Assembly (NCBI GenBank): GCA_030737835.1
Contig: CM060853.1
Span: 13,614,000-13,677,999, forward strand
Reading direction: 5' to 3'
Length of the DNA stretch: 64,000 bases
Origin: Acorus gramineus
Taxonomy: Eukaryota; Streptophyta; Magnoliopsida; Acorales; Acoraceae
Each line of letters begins with the position of its first letter. The stretch's first letter is position 1. Both the position numbers and the translations under genes were made by a program. This document shows, one piece after another, positions 30,583 to 43,850 of this stretch. The notes beneath the pieces were generated by a model. It worked only from the letters and a program-made list of their open reading frames with translations, was not told the origin of the DNA and searched no databases.

Positions 30583-31651
30583 TCTTTTGTATCCAACTTT
30601 TTATGCAATTGTACATTGAACACATAATACCCAAATAGCTGACCCTTTACAATTTTCTTTGTACCTTGTTTTTAGCTTTAGTTACATACACAAAATTACC
30701 GTCACACATTTCATTCACAAATAGCTGACCCTTTACAATTTTCTTTGTACAATTTTCTTTGTACCTTGTTTTTAGCATTTGAAATTTATATAATTTGTTG
30801 TTTGTTTGTTTGCTTTATGGTTCTTTTTTTCATGCTTGATGTGTGAGTTTTCATTATATGTTCATTGTTTGTTTCACCATATTGAGAGTTGTATATGTGA
30901 ACTTTGTTTTTATTCCCAACCATCTGAAGAAAGTGAACTGCCGGCGCATTTTGATTGCTTCATATGATGACATTGAGTTACTTCTAAGATCAAATTAAGA
31001 ATTGAAAATTCTCACATATGTATGCTATTATGGAAGTATCTTCATATACAACGAACAGAGCATGGTATGCCAGTGGAAAAACATACAAATTACACATCCA
31101 AGAATCTCTCTTTTTTAACCTCTTCCATTTGTAGGTTGATCTTAAATATTCAAGAACCAGCATGAAATATTTTGATTGTACATTGTCTTATGTGATTTGT
31201 ATCAGTGAATTACAGGCCATCCAGTTAAAATTTTCTTTACCTAGTGTTTGTAATGCATCACTATCTTCTGAAAAAATCACCAATGCTAATACAATGATTC
31301 GATTAAGTGAGACTTTGCATGATCAACAAAAGAATGTTTGCTTTACTGAAAAGGTAGTCTTGGAACACAATAAAAGAATGTTTGCTTTATAATACCATTG
31401 ATGATGTGTTTCTTTACAGCTGATAGTACAATTGCAGTTGCCACAGCAACCCCTTTGCGAGAAGATTTGAAAAAAAATCAAATAAAATAAAGAAATTTGA
31501 TTTTACAGACAGTGAAAACTAAATAATATTGGTGTAGGGTCTAATAATCAGATGATCTCCAAGTCCAGAACTGAAAGCATATGAATCTTCTTCTTCTTGG
31601 CTTTATTCTTCTGGGTAAAAAGAATTCCTTTTTTTTAGACCAAACTTCAAT
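30583..31651. other. Upstream region of NPF gene / 3' flank of LIN gene
   Basis: Both neighbours are on the minus strand, so this gap holds the NPF promoter and the LIN 3' end. It contains a short direct repeat, AATAGCTGACCCTTTACAAT, near 30633 and again near 30719, and a repeat of AAAAGAATGTTTGCTTTA near 31329 and 31372. A 76-codon plus-strand open frame at 31162-31392 has no recognisable match and is not called as a gene. Confidence 0.45.
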
Positions 31652-34600
31652 TCAAGTTAATCCCCAAGCCTGCAAACAACCAAACAGAAAAAAAGAACAA
31701 TGTTATTGTGAAATCATACATAAGATATGCAGAGATGATTATCTTTCTTTCTAGGATATGTTCTCACTAGCAAAACTTGTGAAGACTAACTATTTTTAAT
31801 AACAGTATGGGCAACTGATATAAAATGCATTTCATTTTAATCTGCTGTTGATGGAAATGTTGAATGATAGAATGACACATCTGTTGATAGAGATCCTGAT
31901 AGAGATCCACCTTCAGTTGTAGAGAGAAGTCTATCTAAAGATTTCATATTTTTTATAAATACAGAGCACAATTCAACCCCAAAATAGGACGTTGGCTGCC
32001 TCAAATAAGCCTGGTCTTTATTTATCTTTTTAAGACACTTATCTGTACTTAACAAGAGATCCTATGTTCTTTAAAAAGATCAAGATAGTCTCTAAGTAGG
32101 TTATTCACTTCTGTGAAAAATTATAGAAGTAGAATTACCTGAATCCGTCCATCAGAAGTTCCGATAACCAGGAGTTCTCCATCATCATCAACAGCCATGC
32201 AGAGCACCTTAGCATTTGTTCCTGTCTGTAGTGTTCCCACTCTTGAAAGTTTGTCCCTTGACCAGATTTCAATTGCCCCCATCTTGCTACCCAAATATAT
32301 CAGCTCTGTGCTTATGGTCATCGACCGCACTTCCATGGTTGTTGGCAATGATCCGACCACACTCGATGTCGAAGTACTCCATATCTAGGTAAAAAAAGAG
32401 AGTCACTAGTATATTATACTAAATATATACAAAGAAATGAAATGCATTTAATCAAAAAGAATTTTGGCTGTACATTGATGCAGCATGAAGTATGCACCAA
32501 AAAACGAAGAAAGAAACACAAAGCTAATACACAACAGAATTTTAAGAGTTATATCAAATAAAAATGTGGTCATAAAGACCAGAAATTTTTTCATCAATCA
32601 ATGTCACACCCATCCTCAGATAAATCGCAGGGGTGGTGGGGAATGGTCATACTGTGGGGATCTATTGATTGATGTTCTTTTTTCATTTCTTAATGTTATT
32701 TTTTTCCCCAAATGCTTGTTCAGAATATAACTTCATATCCACCTTTTAGGAGCCTTCCAATTTTAATAAAATCTAGGATACTCCCACCTCTGGTAAAAAA
32801 AATTGCAGGTTAGGATAGAGAGAGACTTGAAAATTCATATATTGAAAGAGTATAATGGGAGATGCAAAATTTCAAAAACAGTATATAGATATATGATTGG
32901 TATTGCATGGCTTTCTAAATACTCAATTAGTATTACATATTTCATTTTATTACTTCCTAAAACTAAAATATCTCCTTGAGGCTTCACATGCCAAACCTCT
33001 TGCCACATATAGTTACTGAAAATGAATGTTGAAAGCCATCTTGATAGGTTGTTTAATATTTTACACTGAATACTGGCTGAGAAATTACTACAACTATGGC
33101 TTTTTTCCTATTGAAATTTACCTTCACAGCTGATCCATCTAAAGAACCACCAGCCGCATAGAGCAATCCTTCTTGAACTTTCATTGCATGGATTGGGTTT
33201 GCCTTCCCTAATAATTTTCTGGATCCCATTTGAATCACACCAATTGTTCCAGTAGTCAAATCAATTTCCTGATAATTCAAGATGAGTTTCATTAGATCTG
33301 AACACGTCAATTAAAGCTCCATAATTACGCATAAAACGAGAAGTGTGATAACAGGATCTTGAACAGAAAAAAAAAAAAACTCAAAACAACCAAATAACTT
33401 TATCCACAACTTGTACTTCAATATGTAAGAACCAAAAAAATCTAAATATTAATGAAAATTTCAGTAAAAATACACAGTTTGTCCTGCAAATTTTTCTTCC
33501 ATTTCTACAAATCTTAAATGACTGTTCCCTTTGACAAACAAAAAATCACAGTGTGCAAGCATAGGTGTGAATGACTCTGTGTATTTGTCATTTTAGTCAA
33601 ACAATATATTTGTAAACACCCTGTCATGGATGATTTAGACAACATGCTGTATATACATACATACCTGAATACTACTATCATTGCACCCACAATAGAGCTT
33701 CCCCTGAACAAGAGCCAAGCACTTGACATTTTGTTTAGGATTAAGAAGCTTTGAACCTCCACTCCATGAGAAAACCTGAATCATGAAGAACACGTTAGAC
33801 TGGATCTCGGCTAGCAATACGAAAAACTATTTATATTAATTCTATTCTTGAAATCCAATAGGAATTGAAGAAAAGAAAGGCTTCATATATATTTTGAGCG
33901 TCAGTTTAACTTGATGTTTAAATCGGGTAACAAGCTCTGCTGAATTTCAGGCATGTTCTTTTACAGCCTTTTCATGTGCATTACTGAACTTAGAGCAAAC
34001 GATGCAACATATTGAAAAAAGCAACAAGAATACCTTGACACCAGCTCCTTGGGGAATAAAGCATGAAATGGTATTGGTTACCCTCAGATCATGAACCTGA
34101 TCTTTCATATCATGAACTTCAATGCAACTGATTCCTTCCTCACCAATAGACCAGACCTATTCTTTGCAAGAAAGACAAAATTGAATAGTCTTGATCTGAA
34201 ATGCATATCCTAATAGTTTGATGACAATGCCTGTACTCACCCTTAGTGATCTATCAAGTGAACCACTGTACAGTTTCTCTCCTGACTGCAAGATTTCCAA
34301 GCTGGTGACTGCTTTTGAATGATCTTGTGTTTCTTGAAGTAGATGAAGAAGGCTGTCTTTACCACTCCAAACCTATGGGTATGCAGATTAATATACATAA
34401 AAGGATCAGAAGTAGAAGCAACTCATATACCCATAAAGTTTTCTACTAGAATAATCATTCTCTGGCTGTTATGAACTTGCAGATATCAGAATACATTGTC
34501 CGTTTTGAAAATTTAAAGGAAAGATGAATGTTTTTTTACCTTCATTGTACCATCTGAGTGGCCAGAGATTATATAATTTTTGTAGCAGGTTATTGATAAC

Positions 34601-37600
34601 ACTTCTCCATGCATGCTACATTCCACTTGTGCCAATTCCTTATGATTCCATAATTCTTGCTGTCAAAAGAAATCAGACAGACACCGGAGTTTAGGAGTTT
34701 TTCTTAAAAAAAAACCACCACCAAGAACAATTAATGTCTTAAACTTACAACACTAGAGTCGTGTCCCTCGGATAAAAGCTTCAGCATTTCGTGTGCCAAA
34801 GACGATGATTTCCTGAGCTCTCTCAGTGTCTTCAGTATATCCTTCATATATAAAGCCAGATCCTGTAAACCTTCTGTAATATCAAGTCAAAACAAATTAT
34901 CAGGATTCCATTTAACACTAATACCAATGTCATGCTAAACATGGAAAAGTATGTGATCCTAAGTTTCCCAACAATCAAAGGTATCCAAAATTATGAACTA
35001 CAAAGACAACCAAAAACACAAGTGCTGTACAGATGAATGACAAGTTTAGATAGATTAACTGATCTAGGAATACCAACCAGAATCATACATAAAGCTCCTC
35101 AAAGCAAGCATGGCAAGTGCTTTGTCATCGTCATCCCTGGCAGATTTGAATATTGAAACAAAACGTTTAAGTAAACAAACCCTCGCAGCTCCTCGTAAGC
35201 CCGTGTCAGGAAGAACAGCGAGCATATGTGTAAGCCAAGCCGCAGACACAAGACAAGCAGAGGATAACTGCGCATGTCTGCTCTTTAAGCCTTCTGCTAG
35301 TGCCTCAAATATTAAGCCAAATTCGTGACTGACAAGGACATATGCCGTCTTCCTTTCCCATGCATCGGTAGCCTTCTCTTCTTCCTGGAATCATAAGAAC
35401 TCAAAATAAGGAATAAAAGATTACAGATACAAGGAAATGAATAAAATCTTGTAACGACAAATAACAATGGTTGTTAAATTTAAAATTGGGTCTGATAAAA
35501 CTTCGGAGTTTTATCTAGTGGATAGACCACAATGGTGATGCTTGGTATATGACAAATAAATGTTTTAACTAACAAAATGAAACACAAAATCAATTGAGCT
35601 TGAGATGAAGGGAAGAGTAAGCACATGATTTTCTCAGATATAATAGGCAAGTATAAACCTCCTATCACTTCTTGACTAAGGGTCCTGGGTTCATGTCTTA
35701 CTTTTGATATGAGGATAAGATTTAGCTGGTAAAAAGAAAAAATTACATACCAAGAAAAATATGCATTGAAAGAGCTTACCAGATTCTCCTCAGAATCCTT
35801 CACAGCATGGCCCATCTGCTCTGCTCTCATGAGAGCTCTGTATCTCTTGCCCATTCCTGCGCGTTTCAGAAGGAAGGCTCGTGCAAGAGGCTTCCCTGAG
35901 GAAGAGAACCTCCCTTGAAGGGACATGATTGTCTCAGCAGCCACTATTTGACTACTAATTGATTCAGAATTTCTAAGACTTGAAATAAGAACATCTATTG
36001 CCTCTTCACGGTACATGCTCATTTTTCTTGGTTCAGCCTGCAAAATAAGATTTTGTGATTTAGTATCTTTACTATACAAGTTACTCGAGTATGCATTGCT
36101 GTAAGAAGGTTATGAGTGATTTGTACCAGAAGATCAAGTTGAAGAAGAAGACCTGCCACAATGGGGCATTGATCCTGAATTGCTGTCTGTAAATAAATAA
36201 GAAGAGTATGCATCACGCTGAATGAGCCTTCATCCTTTATGATATGGAGAATCTGCTCGTTGAACGTTCGTCTGGGGGTCCATAGGGTTCATTAATATCA
36301 CCATTGTAAATAGTATTAGAGAAGAGAATAAAAAATAGTAGCAAAACAAGTACCTGTTTAGCTTCACCAACTCAAATAGAAATCGAATAATTTCAAACCG
36401 TTCCCCATCACAAGCATTCATAAAGCTCTCAAGAACAGGTGCCAATTCAGCCTTATCGGCTATGGTATTTCTGCACCTCCCATCCTGTTCCATGCATCTA
36501 AGCAAGATTGTCACTGCTGCGAGTCTCTCCTCAACTGGTTCCGCTTCCAAGCTCCCAACAACACTTTCCACTGCTCTCTCAGAGATCAAAGCACCAGCAA
36601 CATTCAACGCATTGCTGTCCTCCTCTCCGTTCAGTACCTGAGCCAACAGTAGGACCGAAGCTGTCTTTGGCTTCACACACATCTCATAAGAATCATCGCC
36701 TTTTGTCTTGATCGCCATGAGGAGAGCATCAACCATGTCCATCATGACAAGGCTCTCCCATGAAGGCCTTAAAGTATATATCAACACAGAAGCCTCCACA
36801 AGTCCCTTCTTGAACAATGAAACCACACATGCCACATCCGAATCAACCCTTGTGAGGGTCTGAAGTACGGTCTCATCTTTGAAAACCAGCTCCGATAGAA
36901 GGAACACTGTCGCCCTCAGCACCCGAGGTTCGACAGAGTTGAAGAGCATCTCGACAAAGCCATTGACCACTGCTGGCTTTGCCAACGCTTTCACAATCTC
37001 CGATGATTCCACACTAGCCTCCCGCCATATGTGTTCGATTTGGAGGACTGCTGCCTCTGATTCGCTCAGGATCTCCGACATGGAGAGGCGTGAGATCGCC
37101 TCGCGTAGTTCCCCTGTCGTGCCATCCGTGGAAGCCTGGCTTATGACACTGGTAAGTGAAGACAATGGCCGAGCAGGCTTTGGTGGTGGTGTCTCTGACT
37201 GGACTGGCACCGGACAGGGGTTCTGTTCTTTCCAACTGGCAATCAGACGTTTGAGCACGTAATTCGTCTTGGGCAGTTGGGTGCTCTTGAGCCTGTGACG
37301 AGTGATCGGGCATGTGGAGTTGCCTCTGTCAATCCATTCTTGAACTGCCTTGCGCTCGTAGGTCTGGCCGGTCTCGAGAGTCACTGGATCAACGAAGAGT
37401 TGGCTCGTTATCGGACAGATGAAGTCCTTTGGAGGTGTTTGTTTTTCCGAACCAATAATGTGATCAGAGTCTTCCATAAGAGTGTTTGAAGAGCTGCAGA
37501 AAACAATGGTACAATTTTAGGCTCTCAAAGAAGAAAATGAAGGTCAATTGACATGATAAGCGATGCTAATCACCAGTTGGAATTGGCAGATGAGTTTTGT

Positions 37601-39945
37601 CTTTCTTCTAATACTTGAGTCTTGTTGGGCTATAAAAGACATTAGAAAAAACAAGATTTGGATTAAAACAAGGCATGTTACATAGTTAGATCAGACAGAA
37701 AACAAGAGAGCACAAAACATCGTCCTCGCTGTTATCGAAAACATCAAACCTTCACTTCAGGTTCTGATTCAAAAGAGTTCATTGAGTTATTGTCGCGAGG
37801 GGAATCTGGGTCTGTATCTGAACTTGAATTCAGGTCTGAATCGGTTTTTGCGGGCGATCCTTGGTGGGTGAGGAGATGAGGAGGGACCCTTTGTGGGATT
37901 AGAGTTGGCCATTTTGAGAGGATATTTTTGCTGTCACTGCAATTTCTGAGAAACTCAACTGATTGTTCTCCTTCTATCCAGATTGGCTGGGAAAGGATAG
38001 TCAGGCTAGCATGTTAGGCAATATACTAGTAAGATTGACTTTAGTGTTAAAAAAATGATATTTTGTAGGAGAAGTTACAGATTTTTTGCATAAAACAAAG
38101 AATTGGAGATTGAATAAGTCAACTAGGAGAAGATTCAAATAAAGACATAAAAATAACAGGCTTTAAGAAAAAAAAAATGCAGTTTTGATATTTCAAAGTA
38201 GAAAGAACACCTTTTTCTGTAAGCAGGGACCAAATCAACAGCAAAACCCAAATGGAAACATATTACCTGATTGAACTAAAGTGATGGATTGAATAAAATT
38301 TAGAAAACAATATCCTTTAATCTAAAAGAAAACTCAGCAATCAAAAGAAAAAGGGAAAAATCCATAAAACCCCCTGTAAACTTCTCAAAATCCATATAAC
38401 CCCCTGTAAACACTATGTAAATCCAAATAGCCCCAGAGTTAAATTTCCGGTTGATAGAATATTCTGTAAATATTATATTTGTTTAACCTTGGCCGAAAAC
38501 GCAGTATAGCAAAATCCCTTACAATATATATAAAAATGCGAAAAATATTTTATAAATGATGATTTTAACCCTCCGAATAGGGTTTTATTATCTATTTAGA
38601 GTGACAAAATTATCATTTATGTAGGGTTTTCTACATTTTTAACACATTGAAAATGTTTTTTGATATATTATGTTTTCAACCAAAATTAACCAAACAGAAT
38701 ATTCACATAATATTTCTCAACTGTCAACAAAAATTTAACACGGGGGGTTATTTAGATTTACATAGGTGTTTTCAAGGGATCAAATGGACTCCAGAAAAAG
38801 TTAAGGGATTACATGGATTTCCAATAGTTTATAGGAGTTATTTGAATTTTTCCCAAAGAAAAAATAAATCACAAAATCAATTTTCAGATAATCAGTTCCA
38901 AACAAGTAGTTTTAAATTGTTTAGCGTTTATCAAATTTCATTTTTTACGTATTAAGTAAACAAAATAATTTTTAAAAAAGAAGAATTTATCAAAAAAAAA
39001 AAAAAATTGATTGAGAGCAGCTTTTATTAAAAAAAAAAAAAAAGTTTGTTTTGTGCAACTGCTTCCGACTTTTAAGATAAAATTTAACCAGGAAAAATAA
39101 CACCTACTAAACAAAAAATTATATATAAAATCACAAAAATATAATATAAAATCTCAAAAAAAAATTATAACTTTCCTTACATTGTATCGCCGATCAGCCA
39201 CCGGGAACTCCATCTTCCTCCGATCCCCACCCGCCTCGAGATTCCCGCCCCCGTCCCCCGTCCCGTTCAAGATCAATGGAGGCGGCGAAACGGACCGCGC
39301 CTCCCCGTCGGATCCTCTGAGGACCTCCTTCAAATACATGGCGTACGCCCTCGTGTTCTCATCGAGCGCCTCCTCGTACTCCCTCTCGAGCCCCCTCAGC
39401 TCCGCCGCCTGGTCCCCGCTCATCCTCGACATCAACACCGCCCCCAATTCCATCGACACCGACCGTCCATCGTCGCGATCCTCCGCCGCCGATGATGGGA
39501 TCAGGTGCGATCGACGGTCGGTGAACCATCGGACGACGGGGAGGAGGTGATGCAAGAAGAGGTTTTCGAAGACCGACGGCGCGATCTCCGAACGGGAAAG
39601 GTTAGGGTTTGCGATGAAGACGTCGAGGAGGGAGAGAGCGGCGTCGAGGGGGCGGTGGCAGAGGGCGTAAATTAGGGAGAGGAGGAGGGCGGATTGGGGG
39701 GTTTGGGATCGGAGGGAGAGGAGGAGCTTCTCGGCGAGACGGAGGGAGGTGGTGGTGGTGGTGGTAGTTGTGGTGGTGGAGATGGCGGATTCTAGGGTTT
39801 GGGATGCTATGGTAAGGGTTTTGGTTGTGGTTTTGGAGGGGAGGGTGTGGGAGGAGAGGAGGCGGAGGCGGAGGTCGGTGTTGGAGAGGAGTTCGTCGAT
39901 GAAGGCGGAGGCGTGGCGGAGGACGGTGGTGGAGGTGGTGGACAT
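31652..39945 (-). CDS. LIN/CERBERUS-type E3 ubiquitin ligase (U-box, WD40)
   Basis: A predicted RING-like U-box ubiquitin ligase. Fifteen minus-strand exons join in phase: 39181-39945, 37750-37986, 37574-37629, 36354-37493, 36127-36271, 35780-36037, 35088-35394, 34749-34873, 34540-34659, 34241-34372, 34034-34156, 33665-33775, 33122-33268, 32139-32384 and 31652-31669, giving 1309 residues. Exon 1 is the LIN N-terminal domain (ENLFLHHLLPVVRWF, YEEALDENTRAYAMYLKE) with a Thr10 tract. The U-box starts near residue 373: PPKDFICPITSQLFVDPVTL, then QTYERKAVQEWIDRG and CPITR. An armadillo-like helical region follows (RRTFNEQILHIIKDEG, EPRKMSMYREEA). WD40 repeats run from about residue 1012 (ISGHSDGTMKVWSG, LYSGSLDRSLRVWS, LLVIGTSDGRIQAWGLT). 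In legumes LIN/CERBERUS is needed for rhizobial infection; here the role is inference. Intron 1 holds a MITE. Confidence 0.93.
32630..32815 (+). mobile_element. Retroposon-like tail in LIN intron
   Basis: The segment ends GGAGCCTTCCAATTTTAATAAAATC...CTCCCACCTCTGGTAAAAAAAA, similar in arrangement to the tail near 2400-2460. This suggests a short non-LTR retrotransposon 3' end inserted between exons 13 and 14 of the LIN gene. Boundaries are uncertain. Confidence 0.35.
38353..38854. mobile_element. Mutator-like MITE, family M, copy 4, with 9-bp target duplication
   Basis: The left end GGGAAAAATCCATAAAACCC pairs with the right end GGAGTTATTTGAATTTTTCCC as inverted repeats. It is 502 bp, non-coding, and flanked by identical 9-mers AAAGAAAAA at 38344-38352 and 38855-38863. 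A 9-base duplication is the Mutator superfamily hallmark, though this one is low complexity. It sits in intron 1 of the LIN gene. Confidence 0.75.
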
Positions 39946-42290
39946 GGCGGAGGCGGCGGCGGTGGCGGTTGTGGTGGAGATGGTTTTGGTTTTTTTGGGG
40001 TGTTTTTTTTACAGGGGGTTTTGGAGGGAAGGGTTGTTTGTAAATGGAGTTAGAGTTTGATTTAATTACGGGAATGCCATTCAGTTTGTGGACTGATAAT
40101 GTTTGTTAGTGCTTAATTTACATATTATATAGATCTAGATTTTAATTTTTTTTATAAGCAATAGACATGTTTATTGTATCTCTTAAAAAACAAAACAAAC
40201 AATATTAGATGTTTGTTAGATAAAGATATATATATAAAAAAATTTGTTATATACTTATTAAAAATAGTTGTATTGTTGATGTCTTGAAACAGAAAATGAA
40301 TATGTTACGCGCAATTCTCTTTCCAACCGCAAATTGCTTTCATGATATTCAAATTTTTTTTTATTGGTTAAAATTTAATTTTTTATTGATGCGACAACTG
40401 TTTTTTTTAGATTTAATAGCCGTTAAAACAAGCATGTTAATCCACTTGAGTATTTTACATTCCTGGTACGCATATTCTAAAAAAATGAAAGTATATCCGT
40501 CTAGTGTCCAAAATAAAAATGATTTAAAACGCGCCATAAAATATAAGATCATTAACATCTTTTTATTCAATTTTTAAATTCTGACTTTTTAAGTGTTTTT
40601 AACTTTAATAAATTTCAATAACCTTAAAGAAATATATAATAATTTTTTATTATAAGCTAAAAATGAAGTTCCGTTTATAAGTTTTGACAAAAATGTAACA
40701 TGACATTTATAACTGATTTGTTTGGCACTTTTGATGATAGGAGGAGGAAATAGGGGTAAATATGTCATTGCACGAATTTTTAAATTTCCGCTGGAGACAC
40801 TGAAACGGCCACGGCCGGCCATTGCTTTAATGGAGAAAAAAATAAATATTTTTAAAAAATCGCGCGTCGGAGGTTTATTAGATCAAATGACAGTGCGTCA
40901 CGTGGGAGATTTTTTTGGTCTTGCCTTGAATAAAATAAAACGGAATACCATTATGTTTGCAACCAAACAGAATAGCAGACTAAACCAGGGAAACCTGAGT
41001 AGGTGGAATGGAAACCGTGTCTTTGGATATTTTATTCCGGGAATCCTGGGAAAAGGAATTTGTCAATCAGAAAAACTCAAATTATTTGGGGGTCTGGATC
41101 CGGTTAGGCCTGGATCGAACTGTATAGTCTATGAATCAACTGTATATAGAGTAACACTTATACTAACAATTGGATGCTTAGTTTGATACTAATGGTATCA
41201 GGTTTGATTAAATTCAGATTCATTATTTGATCCCAGTCCTAACCTCCATATGACATTATGACCCTCTTATGTTGTTCTATACCGGCTGATTTGGGCCGGA
41301 CTCAGCTGTCTTTAATGGATGTAGCAGGTTGAATTGGGCCTCGGTTAAATGAAAATAAAAGTGAATAAGATAGAATAAATGACAACAAACTGTTTGGATG
41401 GAGAGAATAAAATAGTATTTGTGTGTCAGAATAAGAAGGTAAAAGATGATATTGATATTTTAGAGACCTTTTAAAATTGAGTTATTCAAGTCAATCACTC
41501 AATCTATGTCATTAGTATTACGGGAACTCATATGTCAAATTACTTTTTCACCTATTACAAATCAGGGGGTTAGTATATCTAATAATTTTTTACTTTTTAT
41601 ATACCACATCTTATTCATTTTTTTATCTATAATTTATTCATGATCAATCAAACAATAAAAATTTCATTACTACCTTTCTAAACCAGAATAAATAAATATA
41701 TAACCAAACAAAAAAATGATTTTATTCACTCGTATAGTTTTTTTTTTTTTTTAGACCAATGGTAGTCCATTATAACTTTGATATAAGTTATAAAAGGACC
41801 GAAACGGGAAGAAAAGAAAAGGGAGAGAGAATGATATGAGTTATGTATTCCAGTATAGTTGAGATATCATGACAAACTATCCAAATGGGGGTATTAGAAT
41901 GATCACTCTTGAATTTGAATACGGATTAGTAGTCCATTCTGCAAATGTTTGGTTGTAGAGTACTGGAGTTGCATAAGGTTCTAGAGTGGTATTTTGGTAT
42001 GCTTGCACACATGGCTCACTCTTTTATTAGACAACTTAGACAATTTTCAAAAGCCTTTAAATTTTATTTATTTATAAGTAGGTCCACATGTTAATCAATA
42101 ATAACTTAACACCTTGCAAAACAATATTTATTTTTCAAAACAATTAATAGTCATTTTCATATAGTTAAAAAGTAATTAATAAAAAATTGACAACATCTTA
42201 TGATATCTAAAAAGTAGCAAAACAAAAAAATTTACATAACCAATAGGATTTAAAGTCTTTTTTGAATCCCAAAAAAATAGGAATATAAAA
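39946..42290. other. Upstream region of LIN gene and repeat-rich intergenic DNA
   Basis: The first 150 bases are the GC-rich LIN 5' leader and promoter. Further up is AT-rich DNA. A stretch at about 41090-41250 relates to the repeat at 510-700. About 41380-41720 resembles the MITE at 42733 (GTTTGGATGGAGAGAATAAAATAG, CCAAACAAAAAAATG). A 154-codon open frame at 40722-41186 is not recognised. Confidence 0.45.
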
Positions 42291-42592
42291 CGGTGAGGCC
42301 TAAAAAAGTGTTGTTATTGTTTTTCACACTCTTTTATCCTTTTCAATATATTCCTTCTTGACTCTCTGTTTGCTGTAGATTAAAAAAAAAAAAATTTGTA
42401 GTGTAGACAACAAGGAATAAATTCTTTTTTTATTTGAATAAAATAAAAATTTACGTATAAAAACTTCATTAATAATTTTGCAGTTCAAAAAGCTAGAAGA
42501 ATAATTTTTAATTAAAAAATTTAATAATTTAAAATTAAAATAAATATTAATTAATTGCCTTAGGCCCCATAATATATCGGGCCGGCCCTGCT
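42290..42592. mobile_element. DNA transposon end fragment
   Basis: It ends in GGGCCGGCCCTG preceded by TTAGGCCCCATAATATATC, a terminus type seen on plant DNA transposon relics (reverse complement CAGGGCCGGCCC). The other end is not obvious. The interior is AT-rich without an intact frame. Confidence 0.35.
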
Positions 42593-42732
42593 TGCACAAG
42601 GTTATGGCTGTTCACACTCTCAATCCTCAAGTCCCATTTGGGGTGAGCAAATAACAAAAAAAAAAAAAAAGTTTGTTTCTCGCGAATAAAACCCATAGCT
42701 ATGCTGAATACAAGTTAATATAAACTCTAACA

Positions 42733-43172
42733 CCCCGTTTGGCTATAGGAATAGAGGGGGGGGTAAGCAGGAATAGACATGGAATAGGTAAAAAAGGGCG
42801 TTTGGATGAGGGGAATAAGAGGGAATCTGTATGTCGGAATAACCAAGAATTAAGGGGTATAGTAATCCCTCCTTTCACATGGAATTAGCCTATTCCAACA
42901 ACAATCATAAGTGGGTCCCACAGTTTTTTTTTATTTCAAATCACTTGTCATCACCTTTTATACATCAATGGGGCTCACATGTCAAATCAATTTTTTACAC
43001 CTTATTCACATCTTATTCTTCATCAACCAAATACTCCAACATTTATTATTACGTTTCCCAATGAGAATAACTGAAAACACAATCAAACACAAAATCTCTT
43101 ATTACATTGATAAAGTCAACAATTCCTGGAATAGGTATAAACCCCAGAATAGCTTGTCTCTATCCAAACGGG
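42733..43172. mobile_element. MITE of about 440 bp with CCCGTTTGG ends
   Basis: The left end CCCCGTTTGGCTATAGGAAT pairs with the right end TCTCTATCCAAACGGG. The interior has GGAATAGG and CCTATTCC echoes near both ends. It is non-coding. Confidence 0.55.
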
Positions 43173-43349
43173 AATAGTACTTCTAAGAAGAGGGGCTAGA
43201 ATAGTTTAATCATGTCTTAAAATCTAAAAAACACTAACTAATGATAATAACAATAAGGGAAATGTAACCAAATAGAAACTAATCAGATAGCTATCTATAC
43301 CATAATATTAATGTACATATCTTGAATAAACTTATGCTGCACACTTGCG

Positions 43350-43510
43350 CTAGACTTGTCAACGGGTCACGGGTCTATTCAGACCTGATCCGATAAAAGA
43401 TATAAAATACTCGATCTGAAGAATCTGAAACGTATTGATCCGATCATCAAAACAGGCCAAGTCCGAATCCACTCTAACCCGATCCTATAAACCCGATTGA
43501 GCTCTCATTC
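43350..43510. mobile_element. Degraded hAT-like end
   Basis: TTGTCAACGGGTCACGGGTC and following GACCTGATCCGA blocks resemble the left end of the hAT element at 59709. GC-rich CGGGTCAACCCGGGTCCC at about 44068-44090 may be its decayed partner. No target duplication was found. Confidence 0.35.
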
Positions 43511-43644
43511 ATATAAAACCCAAACCTATGCTTGGACTACCTATTAGGCTATTACCCACCCTAAACTTCCACTACCCAGGCCCAAAGCCCATTACACCCA
43601 ACACAAATGCCAAGACTACCCAGACCCAGTATCCACTGCCCAAA

Positions 43645-43850
43645 TATAAAAGTGAAAACCCAATAAACCCTTCTCATTTTCATTTCACAATCACACTTTT
43701 AAGTTTTAATCCTCAACTGCCACCACCCCCTTCTCATTTTTATTATCACCATCTACCCCACATTCTCTCTCTTTCACTCCTCCTCTTATCACAACATCAA
43801 GGAAAGGCATCCGACTCCCTTTTCATTGTTTGTTGTGGCTTTCAAAGGTG
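43645..43850 (+). promoter_or_regulatory. Possible promoter and leader upstream of the peroxiredoxin fragment
   Basis: A TATAAA box at 43645-43650 is followed by pyrimidine-rich leader-like sequence (CTCTCTCTTTCACTCCTCCTC). A possible untranslated exon would end at AAAG before GTGAGT near 43850. No peroxiredoxin start exon follows. It could be a surviving promoter of the broken gene; this is tentative. Confidence 0.35.

Noticed and set aside
31162-31392. 76-codon open frame upstream of the NPF gene
   Set aside because: No homology, no splice context, and an internal short repeat; not supported as a gene.
36230-37477. A separate U-box protein starting at the ATG at 37477
   Set aside because: The codons upstream continue in frame (SSNTL) to a splice acceptor at 37494, and three further exons up to 39945 match the LIN N-terminal region in phase.
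39154-39945. Stand-alone 263-residue protein
   Set aside because: The frame after 39181 reads into an intron. A GTAAGG donor and family similarity make it exon 1 of the LIN gene.
40722-41186. 154-codon plus-strand open frame
   Set aside because: No recognisable domain, mixed composition, and it overlaps a dispersed repeat. Likely chance.
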